Assembly (NCBI RefSeq): GCF_000306785.1
Contig: NC_017955.1
Span: forward strand, 1,364,001 to 1,428,000
Length of the DNA stretch: 64,000 nt
Reading direction: 5' to 3'
DNA from: Modestobacter italicus
GTDB taxonomy: Bacteria; Actinomycetota; Actinomycetes; Mycobacteriales; Geodermatophilaceae
Numbering within the stretch: position 1 is the stretch's first letter; every line of letters begins with the position of its first letter. This document shows, piece after piece, positions 26,814 through 35,175 of this stretch. Below the pieces are notes generated by a model. The model ran no database searches, was not told the DNA's origin, and saw nothing but the letters and a program-made list of their open reading frames with translations. The position numbers and the translations under genes were made by a program.

Positions 26814-27425
26814 TCAGGCGGTCGCCCGGCCCGCGGTGAGGAAGCCGGTCGACCGCGGCGCCCCGGGCAGGTACCAGCTGGTCAGCTCCGCCACGGTCAG
26901 CGGGGAGACGGCGAGCAGCCCGGCGACGTCGACGTCCAGCTCGCACCCGGACAGCGCGCGGCTGAGCGGGTTGGCCCGCCGCTGCCACCGGACGACCCGG
27001 GGGTCCGGTGCCAGGCCGTGCTCGACCAGGTGCAGCGCCCCGCCGGGCCGCAGCACGCGGGCCACCTCGGCGAGCGCCCGACGGCGGTCGGGGACGCTGC
27101 ACAGCACCCAGGTGCACAGGGCCGTGTCGAACCGGTGGTCGGGGAAGGGCAGCGCCTGGGCGTCGTCGCCGGCGAGGTGCACGGGCACCGGCGAGGCCTC
27201 CCGGCGGGGAGCGGACAGCCGCAGCGCGGTGGCCGAGGGCTCGACGGCCCACACCCCGGTGACCTCCGGCGGCAGGTGGCCGAGGTTCAACCCGGAGCCG
27301 AAGCCGATCTCCAGCACGTCCCCGGCCAGCCCCGCGCAGACCCGTGCCCGCACGTCGTGGACGGCCGCGTCGTCGAGGAGCCGGTCGTGCAGCCGCGGCC
27401 GCAGGTGGCGGCTGTAGACGCCCAT
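26814..27425 (-). CDS. Class I SAM-dependent methyltransferase
   Basis: 203 residues. SAM motif I is VLEIGFGSGLNLGHLP, motif II FDTALCTWVLCSVPDRRRAL and motif III LRPGGALHLVEHG; this is a UbiE/Ubi-like fold with a C-terminal lid ending TSWYLPGAPRSTGF. Similar small actinobacterial proteins are annotated as class I methyltransferases without known substrate. ATG 27425 is chosen because GVYSRHLRPRLHDRLL starts the family N-terminus; the frame upstream runs through tRNA-Leu. It lies just downstream of tRNA-Leu on the same strand. Confidence 0.85.
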   Translation of the reverse strand: MGVYSRHLRPRLHDRLLDDAAVHDVRARVCAGLAGDVLEIGFGSGLNLGHLPPEVTGVWAVEPSATALRLSAPRREASPVPVHLAGDDAQALPFPDHRFDTALCTWVLCSVPDRRRALAEVARVLRPGGALHLVEHGLAPDPRVVRWQRRANPLSRALSGCELDVDVAGLLAVSPLTVAELTSWYLPGAPRSTGFLTAGRATA

Positions 27426-27472
27426 GCCGAGGCAGGTTCCTCCGGGACCCCGGCGGCGGGCAAGACCCCGCG

Positions 27473-27553
27473 TGCGGGAGAGGGGAGTCGAACCCCTACG
27501 CCCGAAGGCACCAGATCCTAAGTCTGGCGTGGCTGCCGTTACACCACTCCCGC
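27473..27553 (-). tRNA. tRNA-Leu (anticodon TAG)
   Basis: On the minus strand the acceptor GCGGGAG pairs with CTCCCGC, followed by discriminator A. The anticodon stem CCAGA/TCTGG encloses CTTAGGA (anticodon TAG, reading CUN). A long variable arm (TGCCTTCGGGCGT) identifies a class II tRNA, and GGTTCGACTCC forms the T arm. No CCA is encoded. Confidence 0.95.
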
Positions 27554-27615
27554 GTGGCCGGGAGTCTAGGAGGCGCGCGCCGGAAACCGGTTGACCGTCC
27601 CCGGACCCTCGAGGC

Positions 27616-28119
27616 GTGCGCCTGACCTTCCGGCGGCTGGCCGACCGCCGTCCCGTCGAGACGACGGTCGAGCGGGACGACGGCGTGGTGTTCGAGATGC
27701 GCGGGGCCGGCGGTGGCGCCGACCTGCCGCACGACCTGGTGCACGCGCTGGTCGAGAGCCGGCTGCAGGTGCCCGACGGCATCTGGGGCTGCGTCGCCGA
27801 CGGCGTGGTCTGGCACAGCATGCGGCACGTGTCCGGCCGGCAGCCGCCGCACGCGGCCGAGCGGTCCGCCGCGCTCAAGCGGGAGCGGGCGGCCCGGATC
27901 CAGCAGGCGGAGGCGCTGGCGGACGTCGTCGCGCGGCTGGCCCGCGGCGCCGAGGTGCTGCCCGCCGAGACGGCGGGCGCCGGCCACCCGCCCGACCGGC
28001 TCGCGGCCGCCGCCGCGGACCTCCGGGAGGCGGCCCGGGCGTGGGCCGCACTGCGACCGGGAGAGGTCGAGGTGGTCGAGTGGGTGGTGCCCCGGGGGAG
28101 CCGGCGACGGTGTCGCTGA
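27616..28119 (+). CDS. Hypothetical protein
   Basis: 167 residues from GTG 27616. The N-terminal half is alpha/beta-like with LPHDLVHALVESRLQVPDGIWGCVADGVVWHSM, a pattern I have seen in small actinobacterial unknowns. The C-terminal half is a long Arg/Ala/Glu helix (about 85-150) and ends in basic residues. No enzyme motif is visible. It is the first gene after tRNA-Leu on the opposite strand. Codon bias supports coding. Confidence 0.65.
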   Translation: MRLTFRRLADRRPVETTVERDDGVVFEMRGAGGGADLPHDLVHALVESRLQVPDGIWGCVADGVVWHSMRHVSGRQPPHAAERSAALKRERAARIQQAEALADVVARLARGAEVLPAETAGAGHPPDRLAAAAADLREAARAWAALRPGEVEVVEWVVPRGSRRRCR

Positions 28120-28209
28120 GCCTGCCCGGTCGCCCGGCCGACCACCCCATCGGGTGCTCGCGGACCGCTGACCGGGCCGCTCGCCACGCGATCTGGCAGG
28201 CTGTCGCGC

Positions 28210-28443
28210 GTGCCGCGCAGCCCTGAGCAGATCCAGAACGAGATCGACGCCGCCCGTGAGTCGCTGGCGGCCACCTTGGACGAGCTGGCGTTCCGAGCCA
28301 GCCCCCAGCGCCTGAGGGACCAGGCCAAGGAGAAGGCGCAGGCGTTCCTGCAGAGCCCGCCCGGCATGGCCGTCATGGGCGTCGTCGGCCTGACCGTCAC
28401 CTTCGTCGTCACCCGGAAGATCGTCCGCCGCGTCCGGCGCTGA
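28210..28443 (+). CDS. DUF3618 domain-containing membrane protein
   Basis: 77 residues, GTG 28210. The start RSPEQIQNEIDAARESLAATLDELAFRASPQRL is the DUF3618 signature (helical, dimer-like), followed by one membrane segment (about 50-68, GMAVMGVVGLTVTFVVTRK) and a basic end. Members are often next to phage-shock-like or holin-like genes; here it stands alone. Function unknown. A CAGGCT hexamer lies 7 nt before the start. Confidence 0.85.
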   Translation: MPRSPEQIQNEIDAARESLAATLDELAFRASPQRLRDQAKEKAQAFLQSPPGMAVMGVVGLTVTFVVTRKIVRRVRR

Positions 28444-28477
28444 CCCCCGGTCGCGCCGAGGGGCGCACACTCGGGGG

Positions 28478-28975
28478 GTGCGCCCCCCACAACCCGACCC
28501 CGTCGGCCCCGGTCAGGAGTCCGTCTGGGACTACCCGCGCCCGCCCTCGGCCGAGGTGACCGGACGGCGGGTCGAGGTGTTCCTCGGCGGCCGCGTCGTC
28601 GCCAGCACCGACCGCGCCGTCCGGGTCTGCGAGACCAGCCACCCTCCGGTCTTCTACGTGCCCCGCGACGACGTCACCCCCGGTGTCCTGGAGCGCGCCG
28701 CCGGCTCGTCGTGGTGCGAGTTCAAGGGGACGGCGACGTACTGGGACGCCGTCGTCGACGGCGTCCGGCACTCCGCGGTCGCGTGGTCCTACGAGCGGCC
28801 CACGGCCGGCTACGAGCAGCTGCGCGGCGCGCTGGCCTTCTACCCCAGCCGGGTCGAGCGGGCGACCGTCGACGGTGAACCGGTGCGCGCCCAGGCCGGG
28901 GACTTCTACGGCGGCTGGATCACCGCCGAGGTCGTCGGCCCGTTCAAGGGGGAGCCGGGAACCCGCGGCTGGTGA
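28478..28975 (+). CDS. DUF427 domain-containing protein
   Basis: 165 residues. The DUF427 core is clear: WDYPRPPSAEVTGRRVEVFLGGRVVASTDRAVRVCETSHPPVFYVPRDDV, then CEFKGTATYWDAV, AVAWSYERPTAGYEQLRGALAFYPSRVE. Small barrel fold; function unknown. GTG 28478 has CACACT 6 nt before it. It ends 1 nt before the copper operator of the next operon, so its stop and that operator are adjacent. Confidence 0.9.
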   Translation: MRPPQPDPVGPGQESVWDYPRPPSAEVTGRRVEVFLGGRVVASTDRAVRVCETSHPPVFYVPRDDVTPGVLERAAGSSWCEFKGTATYWDAVVDGVRHSAVAWSYERPTAGYEQLRGALAFYPSRVERATVDGEPVRAQAGDFYGGWITAEVVGPFKGEPGTRGW

Positions 28976-28976
28976 C

Positions 28977-28997
28977 GGGTACCCCCAGGGGGTACCC
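28977..28997. promoter_or_regulatory. CsoR operator (copper-responsive)
   Basis: GGGTACCCCC-A-GGGGGTACCC is a perfect dyad with 10-bp arms, of the G/C-tract type with TACC...GGTA edges that CsoR proteins bind. Its right arm contains TACCCT (28992-28998 region), a -10-like hexamer lying 7 nt before the csoR ATG at 29006. Bound CsoR would therefore cover the promoter core and release it when Cu(I) binds. Confidence 0.8.
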
Positions 28998-29005
28998 TCG
29001 GCTGC

Positions 29006-29299
29006 ATGACCGGTTACGCCGACAACAAGGAGCAGGTCCTCGCGCGGCTCAAGCGCGTCGAGGGCCAGGTCCGGGGCATCGCCCGGATGGTCGAGCAGGA
29101 CACGTACTGCATCGACGTCCTGACCCAGGTGTCCGCGGCGACCAAGGCCCTGCAGGCGGTCGCCCTCGGCCTGCTCGACGACCACCTCGGGCACTGCGTC
29201 CGGGACGCGGTGACCAGCAGCGCCGACGACGACGGCGCGGCCGCCGAGGCGAAGATCGCCGAGGCCTCGGCCGCCATCGCCCGGCTCGTCCGGTCCTGA
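29006..29299 (+). CDS. csoR: Copper-sensing repressor CsoR
   Basis: 97 residues, all-helical DUF156 family. The Cu(I) ligands C35 (DTYCIDV), H60 and C64 (DDHLGHC) match the CsoR C-H-C set, which separates it from RcnR/FrmR types. The N-terminal [17 protein letters not shown] helix is the DNA-binding face. The operator lies immediately upstream, and copZ and copA downstream, so it autoregulates a copper-export operon. The start codon seems leaderless. Confidence 0.95.
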   Translation: MTGYADNKEQVLARLKRVEGQVRGIARMVEQDTYCIDVLTQVSAATKALQAVALGLLDDHLGHCVRDAVTSSADDDGAAAEAKIAEASAAIARLVRS

Positions 29300-29325
29300 C
29301 CGCACACCCGAAGAGGAGCACCCCC

Positions 29326-29532
29326 GTGTCCACCCTGGACTTCACCGTCAGCGGCATGACCTGCCAGCACTGCGTCGCCTCCGTGACCGAGGAGGTCACC
29401 GAGCTCCCCGGCGTCAGCGAGGTCGACGTCGACCTGGCCACCGGCCGGCTGCACGTGGTCGGCGAGGTGACCGCCGAGCAGGTGCAGGCCGCCGTCGCCG
29501 AGGCCGGCAGCTACACCGCGCAGCCCGCGTGA
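29326..29532 (+). CDS. copZ: Copper chaperone (HMA domain), CopZ-like
   Basis: 68 residues, one heavy-metal-associated domain: [15 protein letters not shown] (C13, C16), with [18 protein letters not shown] strands. It should deliver Cu(I) to the CopA encoded next. GTG 29326 has AGAGGAG 8 nt upstream. Overlaps copA by 4 nt (GTGA). Confidence 0.92.
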   Translation: MSTLDFTVSGMTCQHCVASVTEEVTELPGVSEVDVDLATGRLHVVGEVTAEQVQAAVAEAGSYTAQPA

Positions 29533-31760
29533 CCGCCGGGCCTGCCCAGGCCCGTCCGGAGGCCCCGCTCCCGGACGAGGTCCGGCTCGACATCACCGGG
29601 ATGACCTGCGCCAGCTGCGCGAACCGCATCGAGCGCAAGCTCAACAAGCTCGACGGCGTGCGGGCCAGTGTCAACTACGCGACCGAGGCGGCCACCGTCC
29701 GGTTCGACCCGGCCCGGGTCGGCACCGACCGGCTGCTGGAGACCGTCGCGGCCGCGGGCTACTCCGCCGCCCTCCCGGCCCCGACGGCGGCCGAGGAGGA
29801 CCCGGTCGCCGCCGACCCGGAGGCCGGGCTGCGGCAGCGGCTGCTGGTCAGCGCGGCGCTCGCACTGCCGGTGCTGCTGCTGTCGATGGTGCCCGCGCTG
29901 CAGTTCGACGACTGGCAGTGGCTGGCGCTGACGCTGGCCAGCCCGGTCGCGGTGTGGGGCGCCTGGCCCTTCCACCGCGCCGCCGTGCTCAACGCCCGGC
30001 ACGGCGCCAGCACCATGGACACCCTGGTCTCGATCGGGATCACCGCCGCCTACCTGTGGTCGGTGTGGGCGCTGTTCCTCGGCGACGCCGGCACGACCGG
30101 CATGACGATGGCCTTCCAGCTGCTGCCCGAGCGGGGCACCGGCGGGGACGAGCTGTACCTCGAGGTGGCCTCCGCCGTCACCGTCTTCCTGCTCGCCGGC
30201 CGGTACGCCGAGGCGCGGGCCAAGCGGCGCTCCGGAGCCGCGCTCACCGCGCTGCTGGAGCTGGGTGCCCGGGACGCCGCGGTGCTCCGCGACGGCACCG
30301 AGCACCGGGTGCCGATCGACCAGCTCGTCGTCGGCGACCGCTTCGTCGTCCGGCCGGGGGAGAAGGTGGCCACCGACGGCGTCGTGGTCAGCGGCACCAG
30401 CGCCGTCGACCTGTCGATGCTGACCGGCGAGAGCGTCCCGGTGGAGGTCACCGCCGGCGACCGGGTCACCGGCGCCACCGTCAACGTGGGCGGCCGGCTC
30501 GTGGTCGAGGCGACCCGGGTCGGCGACGCCACCACGCTGGCCCAGCTCGGCCGCCTGGTCACCGCCGCGCAGAGCGGCAAGGCGCCGGTCCAGCGGCTGG
30601 CCGACCGGGTGTCGGCGGTCTTCGTGCCGGTCGTCCTGGTGATCGCCCTGGGCACGCTGCTCGGCTGGCTGCTCACCACCGGCGACGTGACGGCGGCGTT
30701 GACCGCGGCCGTCGCCGTCCTGGTCATCGCCTGCCCCTGCGCGCTCGGCCTGGCCACGCCCACGGCGCTGCTGGTCGGCACCGGCCGCGGTGCCCAGCTC
30801 GGCGTGCTGATCAAGGGCCCGGAGGTGCTGGAGAGCACCCGCCGGGTCGACACCGTGCTGCTGGACAAGACCGGCACGGTGACCACCGGGCAGATGAGCC
30901 TGGTCGACGTCGCCGGGCACCCGGACACGCTCCGGCTGGCCGCCGCCGTCGAGGCCGGGTCCGAGCACCCGATCGCCCGCGCGATCGTCGCCGCCGCGAG
31001 CGGGCCGCTGCCGCCGGTCGAGGTGTTCGCCAGCCAGGCGGGCATCGGCGTCAGCGGCACGGTCGAGGGCCGTCAGGTGGTGGTCGGCGGCCGGGAGGAG
31101 CTCCCCGTCGCGCTGGCCGACGTCGCCGAGGCGGCCGAGGCCGCGGGCCGCACCGCCGTGCGGGTGGCCTGGGACGGCGAGGTGCGCGGCGTGCTCGTGG
31201 TCGCCGACACCGTGAAGCCGAGCAGCGCCGCGGCGATCCGGCGGCTGCGTGCGCTCGGCCTGTCGCCGGTGCTGGTCACCGGGGACAACGCCGGCGCGGC
31301 CGCGGCGGTCGCCCGGGCCGTCGGGCTGGACGGCGACGAGGTGGTGGCCGGGGTGCTGCCGGCGGGCAAGGTCGACGTCGTCCGCCGGCTGCAGGCGGAG
31401 GGCCGGGTCGTCGCCATGGTCGGGGACGGCGTGAACGACGCGCCGGCGCTGGCCCAGGCCGACCTCGGGCTGGCCATGGGCTCGGGCACCGACGTGGCGA
31501 TCGAGGCCAGCGACCTGACCCTCGTGCGGGCCGACCTCGACGCCGCGGTCGACGCGGTCCGGCTGTCCCGGCGGACGCTCGCGGTGATCCGCGGCAACCT
31601 GTTCTGGGCGTTCGCCTACAACGTCGCCCTGGTGCCGCTGGCCGCGCTCGGCTTCCTCAACCCGGTCCTGGCCGGGCTGGCGATGGCGGCGTCCTCGGTG
31701 CTGGTGGTCGCCAACAGCCTGCGGCTGCGCGGCTTCCGGTCGGCGGTCGAGGCGGGCTGA
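29529..31760 (+). CDS. copA: Copper-exporting P-type ATPase
   Basis: 743 residues, P1B-1 ATPase pumping Cu(I) out. In order: one N-terminal HMA domain with MTCASC (C27, C30), membrane helices from about 95, actuator loop with TGES (about 303), transport-site CPC (C402-P-C404) in [15 protein letters not shown], phosphorylated D446 in [13 protein letters not shown] (HP motif of the nucleotide domain), [16 protein letters not shown] hinge, and two last helices with [22 protein letters not shown] and the hinge fit Cu(I)/Ag(I) specificity. Last gene of csoR-copZ-copA; its stop is 3 nt from the convergent tetR. Confidence 0.96.
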   Translation: MTAGPAQARPEAPLPDEVRLDITGMTCASCANRIERKLNKLDGVRASVNYATEAATVRFDPARVGTDRLLETVAAAGYSAALPAPTAAEEDPVAADPEAGLRQRLLVSAALALPVLLLSMVPALQFDDWQWLALTLASPVAVWGAWPFHRAAVLNARHGASTMDTLVSIGITAAYLWSVWALFLGDAGTTGMTMAFQLLPERGTGGDELYLEVASAVTVFLLAGRYAEARAKRRSGAALTALLELGARDAAVLRDGTEHRVPIDQLVVGDRFVVRPGEKVATDGVVVSGTSAVDLSMLTGESVPVEVTAGDRVTGATVNVGGRLVVEATRVGDATTLAQLGRLVTAAQSGKAPVQRLADRVSAVFVPVVLVIALGTLLGWLLTTGDVTAALTAAVAVLVIACPCALGLATPTALLVGTGRGAQLGVLIKGPEVLESTRRVDTVLLDKTGTVTTGQMSLVDVAGHPDTLRLAAAVEAGSEHPIARAIVAAASGPLPPVEVFASQAGIGVSGTVEGRQVVVGGREELPVALADVAEAAEAAGRTAVRVAWDGEVRGVLVVADTVKPSSAAAIRRLRALGLSPVLVTGDNAGAAAAVARAVGLDGDEVVAGVLPAGKVDVVRRLQAEGRVVAMVGDGVNDAPALAQADLGLAMGSGTDVAIEASDLTLVRADLDAAVDAVRLSRRTLAVIRGNLFWAFAYNVALVPLAALGFLNPVLAGLAMAASSVLVVANSLRLRGFRSAVEAG

Positions 31761-31763
31761 CCC

Positions 31764-32384
31764 TCAGGCGGCGTTGCGCGCGGTGATCAGCGGCATGACG
31801 ACGTCGGCGAGCAGCTCGTCGGCGAAGGCCTCGGGCACCGGCTCGGCGCTGAACAGCCAGCGCTGCAGGATGGGCGCGCTCGCGGTCGCGGACACCGCCG
31901 TCCCGGCGATCGGCTCGTGCACCTCACCGCGGGCCTCGGCCCGCTCCCAGACCTCCCGGAACGTCGTGCTCCACACGCCCATCGGGCCGCTGTGGAAGGC
32001 CTCGCGCAGCCCCGGCTCGTGCGGCAGGGCCGACAGCAGCGACAAGGTGGCCGCGCCGAGCGGACCGTTGACCGCGGCGACCAGCCAGCGCAGCAGCACC
32101 CGCAGGTCGCCCTCGAGCGACCCGGTGTCCGGGGTGTCGATCGACATCGAGCTCAGCTCGGCGACGGCGTCGGCGACCAGGTCGGACTTGGTGCGCCAGC
32201 GCCGGTAGATCGTCGCCTTGCCCACGCCGGCCGCGGCGGCCACCGCGTCCATGGTCAGGCCCGCGTAGCCGGACTCGGCCAGCACCTGCAGGATCGCCCC
32301 CCGGATGGCGCCGTCGCGCGACGGGTCGCGCGGGCGGCCTCCGCGACCCGGTCGTCCACCGTCGGAGCCGTTCTGGTTGGGCAC
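31764..32384 (-). CDS. TetR family transcriptional regulator
   Basis: 206 residues. The HTH is in AILQVLAESGYAGLTMDAVAAAAGVGKATIYRRWRTKSDLVADAV (about 29-75), the standard TetR N-terminus. The C-terminal domain (LLRWLVAAVNGPLGAATLSLLSALPHEPGLREAFHSGP...) is of the group often found with efflux or acid regulators. GTG 32384 lies 6 nt after TACTGT; an inverted repeat covers both (see operator), which indicates autorepression. The target could also include the divergent EAL gene. Confidence 0.9.
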   Translation of the reverse strand: MPNQNGSDGGRPGRGGRPRDPSRDGAIRGAILQVLAESGYAGLTMDAVAAAAGVGKATIYRRWRTKSDLVADAVAELSSMSIDTPDTGSLEGDLRVLLRWLVAAVNGPLGAATLSLLSALPHEPGLREAFHSGPMGVWSTTFREVWERAEARGEVHEPIAGTAVSATASAPILQRWLFSAEPVPEAFADELLADVVMPLITARNAA

Positions 32385-32402
32385 AGCTGAACAGTAGCTG
32401 TG
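32382..32402. promoter_or_regulatory. Operator overlapping the tetR start codon
   Basis: CACAGCT-N7-AGCTGTG is a perfect inverted repeat with 7-bp arms. On the minus strand it spans the TACTGT -10-like hexamer and the GTG start of the TetR gene, so a bound dimer would block RNA polymerase of a leaderless transcript. The assignment rests on symmetry and position. Confidence 0.65.
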
Positions 32403-32508
32403 TTGATCTTCGCGTCTCAGCCCAGGTCCCGGCCAGTGGGAACAGCACGGTACGGTCCCGCCCGCGCGCCTGCCGGGCGGCGGCCCGGTGGTCGGTCATC
32501 CTGCTGCC

Positions 32509-33588
32509 GTGACCGGTCCTGTCGACGTCGTGCGTCCCTCCTGGGAGACCCCCCAGCGTGCCCGCCGGCTGCTGCTGGCCTCCACGCTCAGCCACGTGCT
32601 GCCCAGCATCTCCCGGGTCGCCGGGGCGATGGGCCTGCGGATCGGCACCGCCCCCGGGCTGCTGGACATCGTCGACGACGAGGGCGGCCGGCGGATCGAC
32701 CGGCTGCTGCAGCGGCTGGCGCGCGAGCTCACCACCGCCGAGACCGAGGCCGTGCGGGTGACCACCGACCCGCCGTCGGACGGCGTCGCCCTCGCCACCC
32801 GGCTGCTCACCGCGCCGACGCTGGCGGTGGAGCTCGCCCGCCGGGGGGTCACGGTCGAGATGTCGCTGCTCACCGACGCCGTGCTGTGGCCGGTGTACCA
32901 GCCGATCATGTCGCTGACCAGCGGCGGGATGGTGGGGCACGAGGCGCTGCTGCGCGGCCGCGTCGACGGCCGCGAGGTCGGTGGCGGGGACCTGTTCTTC
33001 CTCGCCGAGCGGGCCGGCTGGCTGCGCCGGCTGGACCGGCTGGCCCGGGAGGCCGCGATCACCGGCGCCGCCGGCTGGCTGGGCGGCGCCGACCTGTACG
33101 TCAACTCCAACCCGGCCGCCGTCCACCGGCCGTCGGTCTGCCTGGCCAGCACCGAGGCGGTGGTGCACGACAGCGGCATCGACCCGCGGCAGCTGGTCTT
33201 CGAGGTGGTCGCCTCGCACGCGGTCACCGACCGGGAGCACCTGCTGTCGGTGCTGGAGCACCACCGGTCGCTGGGCTGGCGGATCGCGCTGGACGACGTG
33301 CACGTCGGCTGGTCGAGCCTGGCGCTGGTGTCGGTCGTCCGGCCCGACGTGCTGAAGCTGAGCAAGACGCTGGTCGCCCGGCTGCACGAGCCGGGCCCCA
33401 ACGCGATCGCCCGGGCGCTGACCGAGCTCACCCACGTGCAGGGCGGCCTGGTCGTCGCCGAGGGGATCGAGAGCGAGCAGACGGCGGACCAGGCGCGGGC
33501 CATCGGCGCCGACCTGGGCCAGGGCTGGCTGTTCGGCCGGCCGGTGCGCCCCGAGCCGGAGTCCGAGCCGGAGCTCGTCCTCGCCTGA
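32509..33588 (+). CDS. EAL domain protein (c-di-GMP phosphodiesterase family)
   Basis: 359 residues from GTG 32509 (GTG 32488 also possible). The N-terminal 115 residues form an unassigned helical region (ARRLLLASTLSHVLPSISRVAG; ELTTAETEAVRV). The EAL domain follows: HEALLRGR (Glu of EAL), YVNSNPAAV (Asn), FEVVASHAV (Glu), IALDDVHVGWSS (Asp-Asp), LKLSKTLV (Lys) and VVAEGIESE (Glu), then QGWLFGRP. The acidic set and Lys remain, but loop 6 is DVHVG instead of DFGTG, so activity is possible but not sure. No GGDEF or sensor domain is attached. Confidence 0.82.
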   Translation: MTGPVDVVRPSWETPQRARRLLLASTLSHVLPSISRVAGAMGLRIGTAPGLLDIVDDEGGRRIDRLLQRLARELTTAETEAVRVTTDPPSDGVALATRLLTAPTLAVELARRGVTVEMSLLTDAVLWPVYQPIMSLTSGGMVGHEALLRGRVDGREVGGGDLFFLAERAGWLRRLDRLAREAAITGAAGWLGGADLYVNSNPAAVHRPSVCLASTEAVVHDSGIDPRQLVFEVVASHAVTDREHLLSVLEHHRSLGWRIALDDVHVGWSSLALVSVVRPDVLKLSKTLVARLHEPGPNAIARALTELTHVQGGLVVAEGIESEQTADQARAIGADLGQGWLFGRPVRPEPESEPELVLA

Positions 33589-33669
33589 CGGTGGTGCCCC
33601 GGCGATGAGTTCGCCGGCCCCCGCCGGTCCTCCTCCCGACGGACACGACCGACACCCCGGGAGCAGGAC

Positions 33670-34314
33670 ATGGGACTCGTGCACATCGAGCTCTTCGCCA
33701 CCCTCGACCTCGTCGGGCAGGCGCCCGGTGGGCCCCAGGAGGACCCCGAGGGGTTCCCGTTCGGCGGCTGGCAGGCGCCCCTGCTCGACGAGGTCGCCGG
33801 CGCGCAGGTCGGTGCCGCGTACGAGGGCACCGACGCCCTGCTGCTCGGCCGGCGGACCTACGACATCTTCGCCGCCTTCTGGCCGCACCAGGAGGGCGGC
33901 GAGGACGACGCGTTCGCCGCCCTCTTCAACCGCATCCCGAAGTACGTGGCCTCCCGCGGCACGCCCGACCTGTCGTGGGCCGGGTCCAGCCAGCTCGGCC
34001 CGGACCTGCCTGCGGCGGTACGTGAGGTCCGGGACCGGCACCAGCACGTGAGCGTCGTCGGGAGCCTGGACCTGGTGCAGACCCTGCTGCGGGAGAGGCT
34101 GTTCGACCGCCTCGACCTCTGGGTGCACCCGATCGTGCTCGGCGTCGGCAAGAAGGTCTTCGCCGGCGGCGCGGTGCCGACCAACCTCACCCTCCTCGAA
34201 CCGCCCGCGGCCGGGGGGAGGGGCACGGTGTACCTGCGCTACGGGCTCGCCGAGGGCGTGCCCGCGACGGGGGACATGTCCGCACCCGACCGCGGCGTCG
34301 CGCGCGAGGCGTAG
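33670..34314 (+). CDS. Dihydrofolate reductase family (RibD C-terminal-like) protein
   Basis: 214 residues. Pattern of the RibD_C family: VHIELFATLDLVGQAPGG, LLLGRRTYDIFAAFWPH, KYVASRGTPDLSWAGS, then VVGSLDLVQTLLRERLFDRLDLWVHPIVLGVGKKVFAGG. Such stand-alone proteins are NADPH-binding reductases of unknown substrate. ATG 33670 has GGGAGCAGG 5-8 nt upstream. The C-terminal 20 residues beyond the domain are polar and probably disordered. Confidence 0.85.
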   Translation: MGLVHIELFATLDLVGQAPGGPQEDPEGFPFGGWQAPLLDEVAGAQVGAAYEGTDALLLGRRTYDIFAAFWPHQEGGEDDAFAALFNRIPKYVASRGTPDLSWAGSSQLGPDLPAAVREVRDRHQHVSVVGSLDLVQTLLRERLFDRLDLWVHPIVLGVGKKVFAGGAVPTNLTLLEPPAAGGRGTVYLRYGLAEGVPATGDMSAPDRGVAREA

Positions 34315-34324
34315 CCCGCCCCGG

Positions 34325-34924
34325 TCAGGGGCAGCCGGTGTTCCAGCCGGTGAGCGCGGGCCAGTCGTGCTCGGCGCCGAGGACGCCGTAGCGCCCCGTG
34401 GCCAGCGGGAACAGCGCGCCCTTCTCCGGGCCGAAGCCGAGGTAGCGGGCGGTGAGGATGCGCAGCACGTGCCCGTGCGCGACGAGGGCGACGTCACCGT
34501 CGGCCAGCAGCGGGCGGGCCCGCTCCAGCACCCGGTCGACCCGCTCGGCCACCTGGTCCAGGCTCTCCCCGGGGGTCTCGCCGGGCTCGGTGCCGTCCGC
34601 CCACAGCGACCACGGGTGGCCCAGCTCGGCGCGGATCTCCGGGGTCGTCCGGCCCTCCCAGCGGCCGTAGTCGACCTCGACCAGGTCCGGGTCGACCGCC
34701 GTCTCGATGCCGTCGTCGAACAGCCCGGCGAGCTCCGCGGTGCGCCGGGCCCGGGTCAGCGGGCTGACGAAGGCGTGCGTGATGTGCCGCTCCGCCAGCA
34801 CCGGGCGCAGCCGGCGGGCGTCGTCCTCCCCGCCGGGGAGCAACGGCAGGTCGGTGAGCCCGGTGTGCTGCCCACTCGTGCTCCACTCGGTCTGCCCGTG
34901 CCGGACGACCACCAGCTCACCCAC
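34325..34924 (-). CDS. Histidine phosphatase family protein
   Basis: 199 residues, phosphoglycerate-mutase-like fold. Catalytic RHG in VVVRHGQTEWSTSGQHTGLTDLPL, the Arg in SPLTRARRTAEL, EVDYGRWEGRTTPEI with the proton donor Glu, and the second His in VALVAHGHVLRIL. It is probably a small-molecule phosphatase (CobC/PhoE type) rather than a mutase. GTG 34924 is chosen as VGELVVVRHG starts the fold and GAGAGGAC lies about 4-8 nt before it. Convergent with the RibD-like gene, 10 nt apart. Confidence 0.88.
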   Translation of the reverse strand: MGELVVVRHGQTEWSTSGQHTGLTDLPLLPGGEDDARRLRPVLAERHITHAFVSPLTRARRTAELAGLFDDGIETAVDPDLVEVDYGRWEGRTTPEIRAELGHPWSLWADGTEPGETPGESLDQVAERVDRVLERARPLLADGDVALVAHGHVLRILTARYLGFGPEKGALFPLATGRYGVLGAEHDWPALTGWNTGCP

Positions 34925-35175
34925 GTCTGTCCTCTCCCGCGGTGACCGCCGGCGGCCCCGCCTGTGCCTGCTCCCGACCGGGCCGACGCCCCAGGGGATG
35001 TCCCGCGGCAGACCCGTCCAACCGCGCCCACCCTGCACCACGCCCGTCGGCGCACCGCGCTGTGCCGCCGGTCACATCGGGCCGATGCGGGAAGCCCCGG
35101 CGTCCGCACCTCCTTGTGCGCAACGGGACCCCGGTGGCACAGACCCGGGGCGACGACGACACCAGGAGGACCCGC

